A stretch of DNA of 59,201 nt, from positions 1 through 59,201 of the forward strand of contig JABGXB010000001.1 of assembly GCA_018675975.1 (NCBI GenBank), written 5' to 3'. The stretch comes from Candidatus Woesearchaeota archaeon (GTDB lineage Archaea; Nanobdellota; Nanobdellia; Woesearchaeales; JABGXB01). The translations under genes and the position numbers were made by a program. This document shows positions 46,311 to 54,239 of the stretch, piece by piece. Position 1 is the stretch's first letter. Each line of letters starts with the position of its first letter. The notes under the pieces are model-generated. The model was not told the DNA's origin and searched no databases. It saw only the letters and a program-made list of their open reading frames with translations.

Positions 46311-47084
46311 ATGGCAGATAAAAATACAATTATTATTGGAAGTGGAATTGGTGGTGGAAGAAATATATTAGCAGCGCTTATTGAAAATGGATATAATGCT
46401 ATACTTGTACGTTCCATGTGGCCAAGGGATAATTTTGTTTATCATATGAATAAATATGTTAAAGGTGTCAGAGGATTAGCTCCTGCTTCATTAACTACAA
46501 ATCCTTTTGGTGAAGGAGGAAAAATTCTTACTGGAGATGATTATTTATTAATCACAAATTTTGCATATGGTCAAAATGGAATACAATTAAACATTGAAAA
46601 ACCAACTTCATATCAAAAAAAAGAAATTTTAATAGAAGCTGGTAAAAAACATTTTCCAAATTCAAGAATTCATGTTTTACCAAGTAGTGATCAGTTGGGT
46701 AGTTCAAATAGTCATATTGATATGTATGCATCATTGATACCTTCTAAAAAATTATTACTTGTTGATACACGTTTTGGATCCCAAAGTAATTATAATGATT
46801 TTGAAGAGATTGCTGAAAAAGAAAGTTTAAAATTTATTAAATTTGATGGCTCACAAGATAAAGTTTGGAATTCATTAAATATATTAGTTTTAGAAGATAC
46901 AGTTGTATTGGATAATAAATCAATATCTTTGATTAAATTATTAGAAGATGAAGGTGTTAAAACTATTGGTGTAGAAATGCCACAACATTCTTATCCATCA
47001 GGTAAAATAAGATGCCAAACAAATGTATACTCTGAAAATAGTGATATATTATTAGATGAATTACTTGGGTTAAATTATTTTTAG
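46311..47084 (+). CDS. Guanidino-modifying enzyme fold (deiminase/amidinotransferase-like)
   Basis: 257 residues. Superfamily landmarks: WPRD (Asp40), GGKILTGDDYLLI (66-80), HIDMYASLIP (His135, Asp137) and GKIRCQTNVY (nucleophile Cys235). The pattern resembles dimethylarginine hydrolases, agmatine or arginine deiminases and amidinotransferases, which act through a covalent Cys adduct. It is shorter than agmatine deiminases and close to DDAH size. Substrate cannot be told; arginine-derived compounds are the class expectation. Confidence 0.8.
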   Translation: MADKNTIIIGSGIGGGRNILAALIENGYNAILVRSMWPRDNFVYHMNKYVKGVRGLAPASLTTNPFGEGGKILTGDDYLLITNFAYGQNGIQLNIEKPTSYQKKEILIEAGKKHFPNSRIHVLPSSDQLGSSNSHIDMYASLIPSKKLLLVDTRFGSQSNYNDFEEIAEKESLKFIKFDGSQDKVWNSLNILVLEDTVVLDNKSISLIKLLEDEGVKTIGVEMPQHSYPSGKIRCQTNVYSENSDILLDELLGLNYF

Positions 47085-47114
47085 TTTGTTATAATTTAGA
47101 GTAAGACAAATTTA

Positions 47115-47690
47115 TTAGAATATTTTTTTCATTCCTAATTTATTTAATAAGGATTCTGCGTTTCTAGATGAAAAATAATCATATACATATTCAAATGTCC
47201 AAATAGTTAAAATTGGATGAATATCCCATGAATACAAAGAATAACCAAGAGCAATTATATACCAATATAATTTAAAATCAATAAAAATTAATTTCATTAT
47301 TCCTCGAATATTTTGATTTTTGTATTGAAAGTAATCGTGAATTAATCCTGTTATAGTAAATAAAGATGCAAAATAAACAAAAGAAATTAAATTAGTCCAT
47401 ATACTATAATTTGTATAAAGCATTGTAATAAACCAAATTGCAGCAGCAATTCCATGATTCAAATAATCTAATCTATACCTAACAATAAAACAGAATAATA
47501 CAGAAATCCAGATGGTTGCAAGAATTTGATTTATAGTAATCAAATATGCTCCAGAGATTCCCCAAAATAAACCAAACAATAAATCGGAATATTTGAACCA
47601 TCTAAAATTATGTTCATCTAATAAATCTGCAATTTTCATACTTGCTCCTAAGAAAGCAGATACTAAAATTACGATAATATATTCAATCAT
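47115..47690 (-). CDS. Polytopic membrane protein, unknown
   Basis: 191 residues with about six membrane segments and many aromatic residues (WFKYSDLLFGLFWGISGAY). No family recognised. It converges with the guanidino-enzyme gene across a 30-base gap. Confidence 0.7.
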   Translation of the reverse strand: MIEYIIVILVSAFLGASMKIADLLDEHNFRWFKYSDLLFGLFWGISGAYLITINQILATIWISVLFCFIVRYRLDYLNHGIAAAIWFITMLYTNYSIWTNLISFVYFASLFTITGLIHDYFQYKNQNIRGIMKLIFIDFKLYWYIIALGYSLYSWDIHPILTIWTFEYVYDYFSSRNAESLLNKLGMKKIF

Positions 47691-47722
47691 ATATAAAATA
47701 AATTTAAAATAATATATAATTT

Positions 47723-47773
47723 TTTTGTTTTATTTAAAAAAAGTAAAAAAGAATTAGTTTAATTGAAAAGAAA
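47723..47773 (+). repeat. Direct repeat, left copy
   Basis: 51 bases beginning TTTTGTTTTATTTAAAAAA and ending GTTTAATTGAAAAGAAA. It is identical to 48936-48985 except for one extra A. Together the two copies bracket the DUF1284 and toxin-antitoxin genes. Confidence 0.82.
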
Positions 47774-47862
47774 TTGTAAATTACTAGAATAAAATAAATT
47801 CCTTATAAGCCTTAAAAGGATCTCTAGAAATATTAATAAGTCTTATCTTCGTTTTATAATTA

Positions 47863-48297
47863 ATGAAAGAACCTATTGAAATTAGAGCACATCATATTCT
47901 ATGTATGCCAAGATTTTATCGTGGAGGTTACAATACAAATTTTGCTATTAATATGAAAAATACTTGCCAACATATTAGAAACAATCCAAACACAAAAATA
48001 AAAGTTATTGTTGCAGAATTAGATGTATTGTGTCTTCAATGTCCTCATAAATCTAATAATAAATGTGTTCAATCAAAAAAAATTGGAAAATGGGTTGAAG
48101 AGCAAGATAGAAAAGTAGCAAACTTTTTAGATTTGAAAGCAAACTCAATTCACACTGCTAAAGATATTTTTAATTTAGGAATGAATAAAGTTAATTCAAA
48201 AACTATGGAACAAGTTTGCCAAGATTGTATATTTTTAAAAAATTGTATGGAAGTAGGTGTTAATAATTCGTTCAAAAAAGATTTGAATAAAAATTAA
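47863..48297 (+). CDS. DUF1284 cysteine-rich protein
   Basis: 144 residues. The DUF1284 pattern is clear: IRAHHILCMPRFYRGGYN near the start, then LDVLCLQCPHKSNNKCVQ and later CQDCIFLKNC, giving several CxxC-type pairs that probably bind metal. Function is unknown for the family. It lies inside the direct-repeat-bounded segment and shares its stop (TTAA) with the convergent toxin-like gene. Confidence 0.83.
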   Translation: MKEPIEIRAHHILCMPRFYRGGYNTNFAINMKNTCQHIRNNPNTKIKVIVAELDVLCLQCPHKSNNKCVQSKKIGKWVEEQDRKVANFLDLKANSIHTAKDIFNLGMNKVNSKTMEQVCQDCIFLKNCMEVGVNNSFKKDLNKN

Positions 48298-48632
48298 TAT
48301 TTAAATCTTCGTTCATAATCTTTATGGGACATCCATTCAAGAACAATTGATAATACACAAACTTTATCGTTTGCAACAGTATAAATTAGTCTCCATGCAT
48401 TTGGTAAATTATATTTCCACAAATTATCAGGATCATGTTTAGCAGTATAAGATTTAGGAAATAGTTTTTTTGGAATTTGTATTCCACAAAATGCATTTTC
48501 TTCCAAATCTTCAAATGCACGAATTATCCATTGATATAATTTTTTATCTTCAGTTTTAGAATTTTTTAATTTTTCAAGAGCTTTCTGTATTTTTTCATCA
48601 GCAAAAACAATTTTAGATTTCACTTTTTCCAC
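48294..48632 (-). CDS. RelE/ParE-superfamily toxin-like protein
   Basis: 112 residues from GTG 48632; a second GTG at 48623 would overlap the upstream stop as GTGA and is also credible. The C-terminal core NLWKYNLPNAWRLIYTV and LSIVLEWMSHKDYERRF is typical of RelE-type ribonuclease folds that cut mRNA on the ribosome. The gene overlaps the preceding small gene by 13 bases, as toxins do with antitoxins. Activity not proven. Confidence 0.78.
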   Translation of the reverse strand: MEKVKSKIVFADEKIQKALEKLKNSKTEDKKLYQWIIRAFEDLEENAFCGIQIPKKLFPKSYTAKHDPDNLWKYNLPNAWRLIYTVANDKVCVLSIVLEWMSHKDYERRFKY

Positions 48633-48904
48633 ATAAGATTTGGTTTTGATAAATATTTTTCAACTAATTTAGGATTCCAAATCCAAGCGATTTTATTTTC
48701 ACTATCACGAGCAATTTTTTTAGACTCAATCAAGTAATTAAAAATAATACAAAATGTCTGATACATTACTCCTCTTGGTAATGACTCCCAAATTTTCTTT
48801 TTTTTAAATTCTCCTGAATGATCTTTAATAAAATCTTCAACCATAAGAACCGTATCAAGTTTAGGAAAATGTATTACAGATTTAGTATATAATGTTGAAA
48901 CCAT
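48620..48904 (-). CDS. Probable antitoxin/DNA-binding partner of the RelE-like toxin
   Basis: 94 residues, first gene of the pair. It looks like a small winged-helix-type protein: helix VEDFIKDHSGEFKKKKIWESL, then VMYQTFCIIFNYLIES and a beta-wing NKIAWIWNP. A perfect inverted repeat lies at its start codon and a TATA-like TTTAAATAG sits 25 bases upstream. These fit autorepression by an antitoxin. No named antitoxin family recognised. Confidence 0.7.
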   Translation of the reverse strand: MVSTLYTKSVIHFPKLDTVLMVEDFIKDHSGEFKKKKIWESLPRGVMYQTFCIIFNYLIESKKIARDSENKIAWIWNPKLVEKYLSKPNLMWKK

Positions 48905-48928
48905 AGTTATATAAGTTCATATAACTAT
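48903..48928. promoter_or_regulatory. Perfect 10+10 inverted repeat operator of the toxin-antitoxin pair
   Basis: ATAGTTATAT (48903-48912), spacer AAGTTC, ATATAACTAT (48919-48928). The arms are exact complements. The site reaches from the antitoxin ATG into the TATA-like box (about 48925-48933), so a bound dimer would block the pre-initiation complex. Confidence 0.8.
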
Positions 48929-48935
48929 TTAAACC

Positions 48936-48985
48936 TTTTGTTTTATTTAAAAAAGTAAAAAAGAATTAGTTTAATTGAAAAGAAA
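48936..48985 (+). repeat. Direct repeat, right copy
   Basis: 50-base copy of 47723-47773 (one A fewer), same orientation, lying just beyond the antitoxin promoter. Confidence 0.82.
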
Positions 48986-49053
48986 ATTTAATAATAAATT
49001 TTTAATTAATTAATTATATATATTTTTATAAATATTAATTCAGATTGATTTTT

Positions 49054-49680
49054 ATGGAATTAGAAAAAGCAGTTGAAAATTCTCATTTTAAAAGAATAAA
49101 TGTAAGTCCTTTAGTTTGGCCTGGAAAAAATTTAAAATTACAGCCAGGGGATTTATCTCAATTTGTTCCATATGGAGAGAGTCTTTATGGTTATCAAGAA
49201 AATAATTATAAACCGATTATAGATGACCCGAGAAGAGAACCTTCAGGTGGTATTATATATTTTGATAATTCAGTTAGTAAAGAAGATTTTGAAGGATTTT
49301 TAAGAATGACAAATGTTAAATATAATAGTAAAGATTATGCTGCTTTTATTCAAGAATCTTATAATCCTGTTGCAGAAAGATATTTTACTCAAATGAGATT
49401 AGTTTCAAAATTTGGTCTTAAACATTTATTTGGTGCATTAGATCAAAATGAATATGATACATTTAAAGATCAAGATTTTTCTATAGGAGATGCACTTTGG
49501 GAATTTATGAATGTAGAAAAAAATAAATATGGAACTTTTTTTGGTAATCCTAACATAGATGGTAAAATGGGTGGTGATGGAGACTGGGCAAGAGAACAAC
49601 TTAGTTTTGGATTTATGTTAGAAAATGAATATAATAGTATTTATAGAATTTGGAGTAAAGCTTGGTTAGTTACTAAATAA
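49054..49680 (+). CDS. Unknown soluble protein (208 residues)
   Basis: Not recognised. Start ATG 49054 is 28 bases from a TTTTTATAAAT box; an in-frame TTG at 49045 is unsupported. No signal or membrane segment. Glycine/aromatic-rich C-terminal part (GTFFGNPNIDGKMGGDGDW) suggests a folded globular domain. First of a plus-strand run of unfamiliar genes, each with its own leaderless-type promoter. Confidence 0.72.
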   Translation: MELEKAVENSHFKRINVSPLVWPGKNLKLQPGDLSQFVPYGESLYGYQENNYKPIIDDPRREPSGGIIYFDNSVSKEDFEGFLRMTNVKYNSKDYAAFIQESYNPVAERYFTQMRLVSKFGLKHLFGALDQNEYDTFKDQDFSIGDALWEFMNVEKNKYGTFFGNPNIDGKMGGDGDWAREQLSFGFMLENEYNSIYRIWSKAWLVTK

Positions 49681-49694
49681 TTTTTTTATTAAAA

Positions 49695-49728
49695 TAATTA
49701 ATTTCTAAATCTATTAAAAATATAAATC
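49695..49728 (+). repeat. Promoter-proximal repeat, copy A
   Basis: 34 bases starting TAATTAATTTCTAAATCT, matching 50027-50060 at 31 of 34 positions. It lies 31 bases before the gene at 49759. Confidence 0.6.
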
Positions 49729-49758
49729 TTTTTAAATTATACTTAGTTCACATAAGAT

Positions 49759-50001
49759 ATGGTATCTTTACTTTCAATATTAGAAATACAAGGAAATGAA
49801 ACTTCAGTTGATTTGTTTAAAGATAAAGAATCTAAAAAATATGGTTATGCCATTATTCATAATAAAGATAAGTATGGGCGTCCAATAATTTCATGTGAAC
49901 CAATTTATGATTCTAGGAAAAAAGCATTAGCTATGGGAACTGAATTGATGGAAAATATAAAAACATTTGATTTAAAAGCTTATAGAAAAAAATTTAATTA
50001 A
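49759..50001 (+). CDS. Unknown small protein (80 residues)
   Basis: Not recognised. Soluble; pattern of short beta strands (KKYGYAIIHNKDKYGRPIIS) and a C-terminal helix. TTTTTAAATTATA lies about 26 bases before the ATG. Flanked by the two 34-base repeats. Confidence 0.62.
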   Translation: MVSLLSILEIQGNETSVDLFKDKESKKYGYAIIHNKDKYGRPIISCEPIYDSRKKALAMGTELMENIKTFDLKAYRKKFN

Positions 50002-50026
50002 TGCTATTAGAAAAAGTAAATCAGAC

Positions 50027-50060
50027 TAATTAATTTCTAAATATGTTAAAAATATAAGTC
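50027..50060 (+). repeat. Promoter-proximal repeat, copy B
   Basis: TAATTAATTTCTAAATAT and following bases; three substitutions relative to 49695-49728. It lies 43 bases before the gene at 50104. Confidence 0.6.
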
Positions 50061-50103
50061 CAATAATATAAATTTTTAAAAATATAAATTAAATTAAGAT
50101 TCT

Positions 50104-50610
50104 ATGACAATTCAAAGATACCTTCCAAAAGACAGAAAAAAATTAGACATTTTCGGTGATCAAGAATATATATTTACTTATCATTTTCTTTGGTATATGC
50201 AAGACAATAAAATTGGAATTCGTGGAAATCCATCAACTGAAGCTGAACAATTCTTTGGTGGACTTTTAGTTGTAGATGAGGAATTAATAATTAATTCATA
50301 TTTGGATGGTTTTGGTATTAAAAGATTAAATAATCCTTTTGGAGTGATACAAGGAATTGATGCTGGTATTAAAGAAACTGTAAGATTAGTTGAATTTATG
50401 AATAATCATGAATTAATGCACATGTATGTTTCATTTTTAGGGAAAAATAATTATGCTAGACTTTTAACATTTTCTTCAACAGAACCTTCCAGTGAACTTT
50501 ATGATAAAGGTAATATTCTTCCTGTTACTTTTAATAATAAACCAGTGTATAAAAATTCTGAATTAGAAGAATTGATTGAAAAAGTTAAAACAACTACCTT
50601 TGCTTTTTAA
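50104..50610 (+). CDS. Unknown soluble protein (168 residues)
   Basis: Not recognised. Mixed alpha/beta with no membrane segment. Segments such as NPFGVIQGIDAGIKETVRLV and HELMHMYVSFLG look like a compact enzyme or binding fold, but no catalytic motif is apparent (HELMH is not the HExxH metal motif). Promoter of the leaderless type upstream. Confidence 0.7.
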   Translation: MTIQRYLPKDRKKLDIFGDQEYIFTYHFLWYMQDNKIGIRGNPSTEAEQFFGGLLVVDEELIINSYLDGFGIKRLNNPFGVIQGIDAGIKETVRLVEFMNNHELMHMYVSFLGKNNYARLLTFSSTEPSSELYDKGNILPVTFNNKPVYKNSELEELIEKVKTTTFAF

Positions 50611-50671
50611 TTAGACTGGTCACTGGACAAGTTATGATTTTTTTTATAAAAGTTGAAAACAATTATTATTT

Positions 50672-51115
50672 ATGATTGAAATAAAAACAAATAATCAAAA
50701 TTCAGATACACATTTTTCAAATAATGAAAATAAAACAATATTAGAAAGAGCTTTTTTTGGTAAAAATAATTGTCTTAAAATTAGTTTAAATAAAAATAAA
50801 GATTGTTATTTTCAATTCGGTATGAAAAAAGAAAGTTCATGGCAATGGAAAAATGTTAAATTTTCAGATATTGAATTAGGACAATTATACAAATTTATTC
50901 AAAAATCTAATTATGAAAATAATAATTCTAATAATAATTCAATTTCTTTTTATCATAAATATAATGATAAATCAACTCAAATTTGGGTGAATAGATATAA
51001 TGATAATATAATAATTAAAACTAATGATATTTCAAAATCTTTGAGCGAAGGAGAACAAATGGTTTTGAGTATTTTAATTGAAAGAATTATATTACAAAAA
51101 AGTTTTGTTTGGTAA
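50672..51115 (+). CDS. Unknown soluble protein (147 residues)
   Basis: Not recognised. An Asn-rich N-terminus leads into beta strands with aromatic residues (DCYFQFGMKKESSWQWKNV) and a C-terminal helix. A TTTTTTATAAAAG box is 29 bases before the ATG. The strand-and-helix order faintly recalls small single-strand nucleic-acid binders, not enough to name it. Confidence 0.68.
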   Translation: MIEIKTNNQNSDTHFSNNENKTILERAFFGKNNCLKISLNKNKDCYFQFGMKKESSWQWKNVKFSDIELGQLYKFIQKSNYENNNSNNNSISFYHKYNDKSTQIWVNRYNDNIIIKTNDISKSLSEGEQMVLSILIERIILQKSFVW

Positions 51116-51155
51116 TTTTAAATATATTTAAATAATACAATATACTTCAATTATT

Positions 51156-51467
51156 ATGAATTTTAAAACCGGAGATATAATAAAAATTGATAATAAAAAC
51201 TATCAAATATTAGATTCATTTGAAGATATTGATTTTTTTGATTCTAAAGAGAATAAAACGATAGGAGAACATATTTTATTTAAATTACACAAATGTGGTG
51301 ATGAATCAATACAAGCAACTCATATTTTAAAAATATATAAAGATAAAAAATTATTATTTAAAGTAAAACAACCTGACTTAACTAAAGATTTAAAAAAAAC
51401 TAAAAGTAGGGGAATGGTTACTGAATTAATAGAGGAAAAAGAAATTAATAAAATTGAAAAGATTTAA
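51156..51467 (+). CDS. Unknown small protein (103 residues)
   Basis: Not recognised. The start FKTGDIIKIDNKNYQILDSF is typical of small beta-barrel domains; the C-terminus is Lys/Glu-rich. TTTAAATAAT lies about 26 bases before the ATG. The barrel could bind RNA or protein; this is a guess from fold pattern only. Confidence 0.65.
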   Translation: MNFKTGDIIKIDNKNYQILDSFEDIDFFDSKENKTIGEHILFKLHKCGDESIQATHILKIYKDKKLLFKVKQPDLTKDLKKTKSRGMVTELIEEKEINKIEKI

Positions 51468-51501
51468 TTACAATTATAAATTCTAAAAATTCTATATATT
51501 T

Positions 51502-52020
51502 ATGAATAAATTATTATCCTCTATTATTGGTTCCATTCTTATTCTATTATTTACTGTTTGTATTTTATTAAATAGTTTTGATTATAATTCATATCAAATA
51601 AATAATTGGGCTGAAACAAATGATTTTTTTAATTATAATCTAAATGAATTTGATAATTTTAATGAATTAGAAAATTCTCACATGCAAGATGTTAGAGATT
51701 TATTTTTAATATTTTATATTGTTCTTTTTATTTGTATAATTAGTTTATTTTTTATTGATGTTAATTTAAATTATAGTTTTTATATTTTATTTTTTTTATT
51801 TATTATTTGTATTTTTTTTGCATTAATAGATTTTAACTTATTTTTTGATATAATCCATAAACCATTTTTTAAAGATAATTATAGTTTTTCATCTGATTCA
51901 AATATAAAAATAGCTTATCCAAATGAATATTTTATTAATTTTGGAATAAGTGTTGTAGTTTTTATTATATTGTTTTTTATTATTTTAAAATTAATAAAAA
52001 AATTATCTACACTCAATTAA
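51502..52020 (+). CDS. Membrane protein with four segments, unknown
   Basis: 172 residues. Membrane helices near 4-24, 68-88, 92-112 and 145-167, with polar Asn/Asp-rich loops between. TTATAAATT lies about 25 bases before the ATG. The last 18 bases overlap the convergent gene. Confidence 0.68.
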   Translation: MNKLLSSIIGSILILLFTVCILLNSFDYNSYQINNWAETNDFFNYNLNEFDNFNELENSHMQDVRDLFLIFYIVLFICIISLFFIDVNLNYSFYILFFLFIICIFFALIDFNLFFDIIHKPFFKDNYSFSSDSNIKIAYPNEYFINFGISVVVFIILFFIILKLIKKLSTLN

Positions 52021-52374
52021 TTTAGTTTCTGGATTTTCAACTAAATAATTTTTACCAGTTTGTTTTTTATACATACTAAATAATTGTTGTTGAATTTGTT
52101 CTAAACCTTTACAATTTTTATATACTTCTGTATATAATCTTTTATTATCGCCAGCAGCAATGTCAATTTCTTCTCTAACAATATCTTTTGTTTGATCATA
52201 AGTTGGACGATTACAAGACATTATAAAAATACTTGCTAATAATCCATATTTTATTATTGGAAAAATGCATCCATCAGTATTACTATCAATACTAGAAAGT
52301 TGATAACTCATATTAGAAAGTTTCTTATCAATATTTTCTAATGTTTCATTTAATGTTTCTTCTTCTTTTGCCAT
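52003..52374 (-). CDS. Small membrane protein with coiled coil
   Basis: 123 residues: N-terminal acidic coiled coil (ETLENIDKKLSNMSYQL), one membrane helix near 38-55 followed by SCNRPTYDQ, and a helical C-terminal domain. Family not recognised. The start is 26 bases from the palindromic TATA box at 52395-52404. Confidence 0.65.
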   Translation of the reverse strand: MAKEEETLNETLENIDKKLSNMSYQLSSIDSNTDGCIFPIIKYGLLASIFIMSCNRPTYDQTKDIVREEIDIAAGDNKRLYTEVYKNCKGLEQIQQQLFSMYKKQTGKNYLVENPETKLIECR

Positions 52375-52394
52375 ATTTGATTAATTTTTTTTTA

Positions 52395-52404
52395 ATTTAT
52401 AAAT
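52395..52404 (-). promoter_or_regulatory. Palindromic TATA box of the coiled-coil membrane gene
   Basis: ATTTATAAAT, centred 26 bases from ATG 52374 on the minus strand. The plus-strand gene at 52459 is too far to use it and has a TATATTTT-rich stretch of its own near 52424-52436. Confidence 0.55.
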
Positions 52405-52458
52405 ATTTTGTGCTTAAATACATTATATTTTTTTAAATAATTAAATTATTAATTTTTT

Positions 52459-52764
52459 ATGGAAAAAAGTGAAGTTGAAATATACAAAACGAAATTATCT
52501 AAATTAAATAGTTGTATGGATTTGTATTCTTACAAAGGTATTACTTCTTTTACTTTAGGGGTTTTAACTAGATTAGCTATTGGAAAAGATGCATATCATT
52601 CTGTTGGCGGAGCTGTTGGAGCTGGGTTATTATTTAGTTCCCATTTCAATCAAGCCTCATCTACACAAAATAATACTTTATTAAATATTATAGATTGTGA
52701 AATTGGTTATTTTGCAGGTGTTGCATTTACGGATTATTTATGTACATTATATAGATCTTTATAA
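52459..52764 (+). CDS. Small glycine-rich membrane-associated protein
   Basis: 101 residues, not recognised. The centre is Gly/Ala-rich and mildly hydrophobic (YHSVGGAVGAGLLFSSHF, then IGYFAGVAFTDYLC), like small membrane proteins with two short helices. Overlaps the convergent regulator gene by 31 bases, the longest overlap in the window. Confidence 0.6.
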   Translation: MEKSEVEIYKTKLSKLNSCMDLYSYKGITSFTLGVLTRLAIGKDAYHSVGGAVGAGLLFSSHFNQASSTQNNTLLNIIDCEIGYFAGVAFTDYLCTLYRSL

Positions 52765-53168
52765 TTATCTACACCCAATGTCTCATCTATTTTTTCAGCT
52801 ACTAACTCAACGTCTTTTAGAATTCTTTCTATGTCTTTTTTAATTTCTTTTATTAATTTTGAAAGTCTTGCAACTCGTAAAATATATTTGTTGTCAACTT
52901 GAATAACTAAACCACTTTCAGCTAATTTATGTATATGATGAATTATTGTACCTCTAGATAAATTTGTTTTATATGCTAATTGATCGCTACTTACAGGAAT
53001 ATTGGATCTGGAAAATTGTATTAATTCAATGAATACACGAAAACAAGAATTATCTTTATCACGATCTGAAAATAATCCTAAACTTTTACCTAAAAACTGT
53101 AATTGTTGATTTAATCCATTTTTAGAATCTTCTCTCTGTTTGCTTATAATTAATTTGAAATTTGGCAT
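52734..53168 (-). CDS. Winged-helix transcription regulator
   Basis: 144 residues from ATG 53168, about 24 bases from an ATAAATATATC box; ATG 53174 is an alternative. The winged helix is near residues 50-95: SSDQLAYKTNLSRGTIIHHIHKLAESGLV followed by a wing. A C-terminal helix (LIKEIKKDIERILKDVELVAEKI) probably dimerises. It is divergent from nop5 with 79 bases between the starts; control of its own promoter or nop5 is possible. Confidence 0.8.
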   Translation of the reverse strand: MPNFKLIISKQREDSKNGLNQQLQFLGKSLGLFSDRDKDNSCFRVFIELIQFSRSNIPVSSDQLAYKTNLSRGTIIHHIHKLAESGLVIQVDNKYILRVARLSKLIKEIKKDIERILKDVELVAEKIDETLGVDNYKDLYNVHK

Positions 53169-53217
53169 AATCATATATTTTATTAGATATATTTATTTTT
53201 AAGTTTAACTTCGATAT

Positions 53218-53226
53218 GTTTATAAG
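53218..53226 (+). promoter_or_regulatory. TATA box of the nop5-fibrillarin operon
   Basis: GTTTATAAG, centred 26 bases before the nop5 ATG (53248). The four genes downstream are spaced by two bases or overlap, so this is probably their only promoter. Confidence 0.6.
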
Positions 53227-53247
53227 AATCATTTAAAAACTAAGATT

Positions 53248-54237
53248 ATGGAATATTTACTTATTAAGTTGGAAGGAGCATTTTTATTTGATGATAAATT
53301 TGGGCTTAAAAATAAAATATTATTTAAAAATGAAAATTATGATGTTTTAAAGCAAATTCAAAATAATTCATATGATTTTGATAAAATAAAATCTAAATTG
53401 AATTCTAAAAATGCTATTGTATTAAATGAAGCAAATAAATTTATTTTAAGTGATACTGTTCCAAAAGAATTTGAAGATATAGTAAAAAATTTTAAAAATA
53501 TAATGATTGAATGTGAGACAAAAATTAGTGATATTTTAAAACAATCAGATTATATTGAAGTTTCTCAATCTCAAATTAAAGATTCATTTACTAAAGATAA
53601 TTTAATTATTCAAGTTTTTAATAATATTGATGAAATGAAAAGATCATTTAATTTATTTTCTAAACGTTTAAGAGAATATTTTGAATTAACTGGACCTGAA
53701 ATTAGTAAAATGTTTTCAGATAGTAAAGAATTTACAGAATTAATTATCAATAATACAAGAGAAGAATTATTTAAAAAATATAATATTAAAAAAACATCTG
53801 GTGTTGATTTTGATAAAGCAGATTATAAAATTGTATTAAATATTGCAAAACAAAATTTGTCTTTAATTAAATTTATTGAACAACAAGAAAAATATTTAGA
53901 AGAATTATTAAACTCATATGCACCAAATTTAATTGCGATTGCAGGGACTACAGTTTCAGCACAATTAATTAGTCATGTTGGTAGTTTGAAAAAATTAGCA
54001 TTTCTGCCATCGAGTACAATTCAAATTTTAGGTGCAGAAAAATCTTTATTTAGACATTTACGTGGCAATGGAAGATGTCCAAAACATGGTTATTTATTCA
54101 ATAATGCAATGGTTCAAAGTTCATCAAATAAAGGTAAAATGGCAAGACAATTAGCTTGTAAAATATCAATTTGTGCAAGAGTTGATTTAAATCATGGAAA
54201 CTTTATTGCAGATAAATTAATTAAAGAAATTAAATAA
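53248..54237 (+). CDS. nop5: Nop5 (Nop56/58-like) C/D-box RNP core protein
   Basis: 329 residues. N-terminal fibrillarin-binding domain, coiled coil (about 120-220) and C-terminal Nop domain with LIAIAGTTVSAQLISHVGSL, ILGAEKSLFRHL and CPKHGYLFNN. Nop5 links L7Ae-bound C/D RNA to fibrillarin for 2'-O-methylation of rRNA and tRNA. The usual neighbour, fibrillarin, is 810 bases downstream, separated by two other genes. Confidence 0.95.
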   Translation: MEYLLIKLEGAFLFDDKFGLKNKILFKNENYDVLKQIQNNSYDFDKIKSKLNSKNAIVLNEANKFILSDTVPKEFEDIVKNFKNIMIECETKISDILKQSDYIEVSQSQIKDSFTKDNLIIQVFNNIDEMKRSFNLFSKRLREYFELTGPEISKMFSDSKEFTELIINNTREELFKKYNIKKTSGVDFDKADYKIVLNIAKQNLSLIKFIEQQEKYLEELLNSYAPNLIAIAGTTVSAQLISHVGSLKKLAFLPSSTIQILGAEKSLFRHLRGNGRCPKHGYLFNNAMVQSSSNKGKMARQLACKISICARVDLNHGNFIADKLIKEIK

Positions 54238-54239
54238 AA

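Noticed and set aside
50672-51115. Whirly- or PC4-like single-strand DNA-binding protein
   Set aside because: Strand order is only vaguely similar and none of the family's binding residues could be pointed to.
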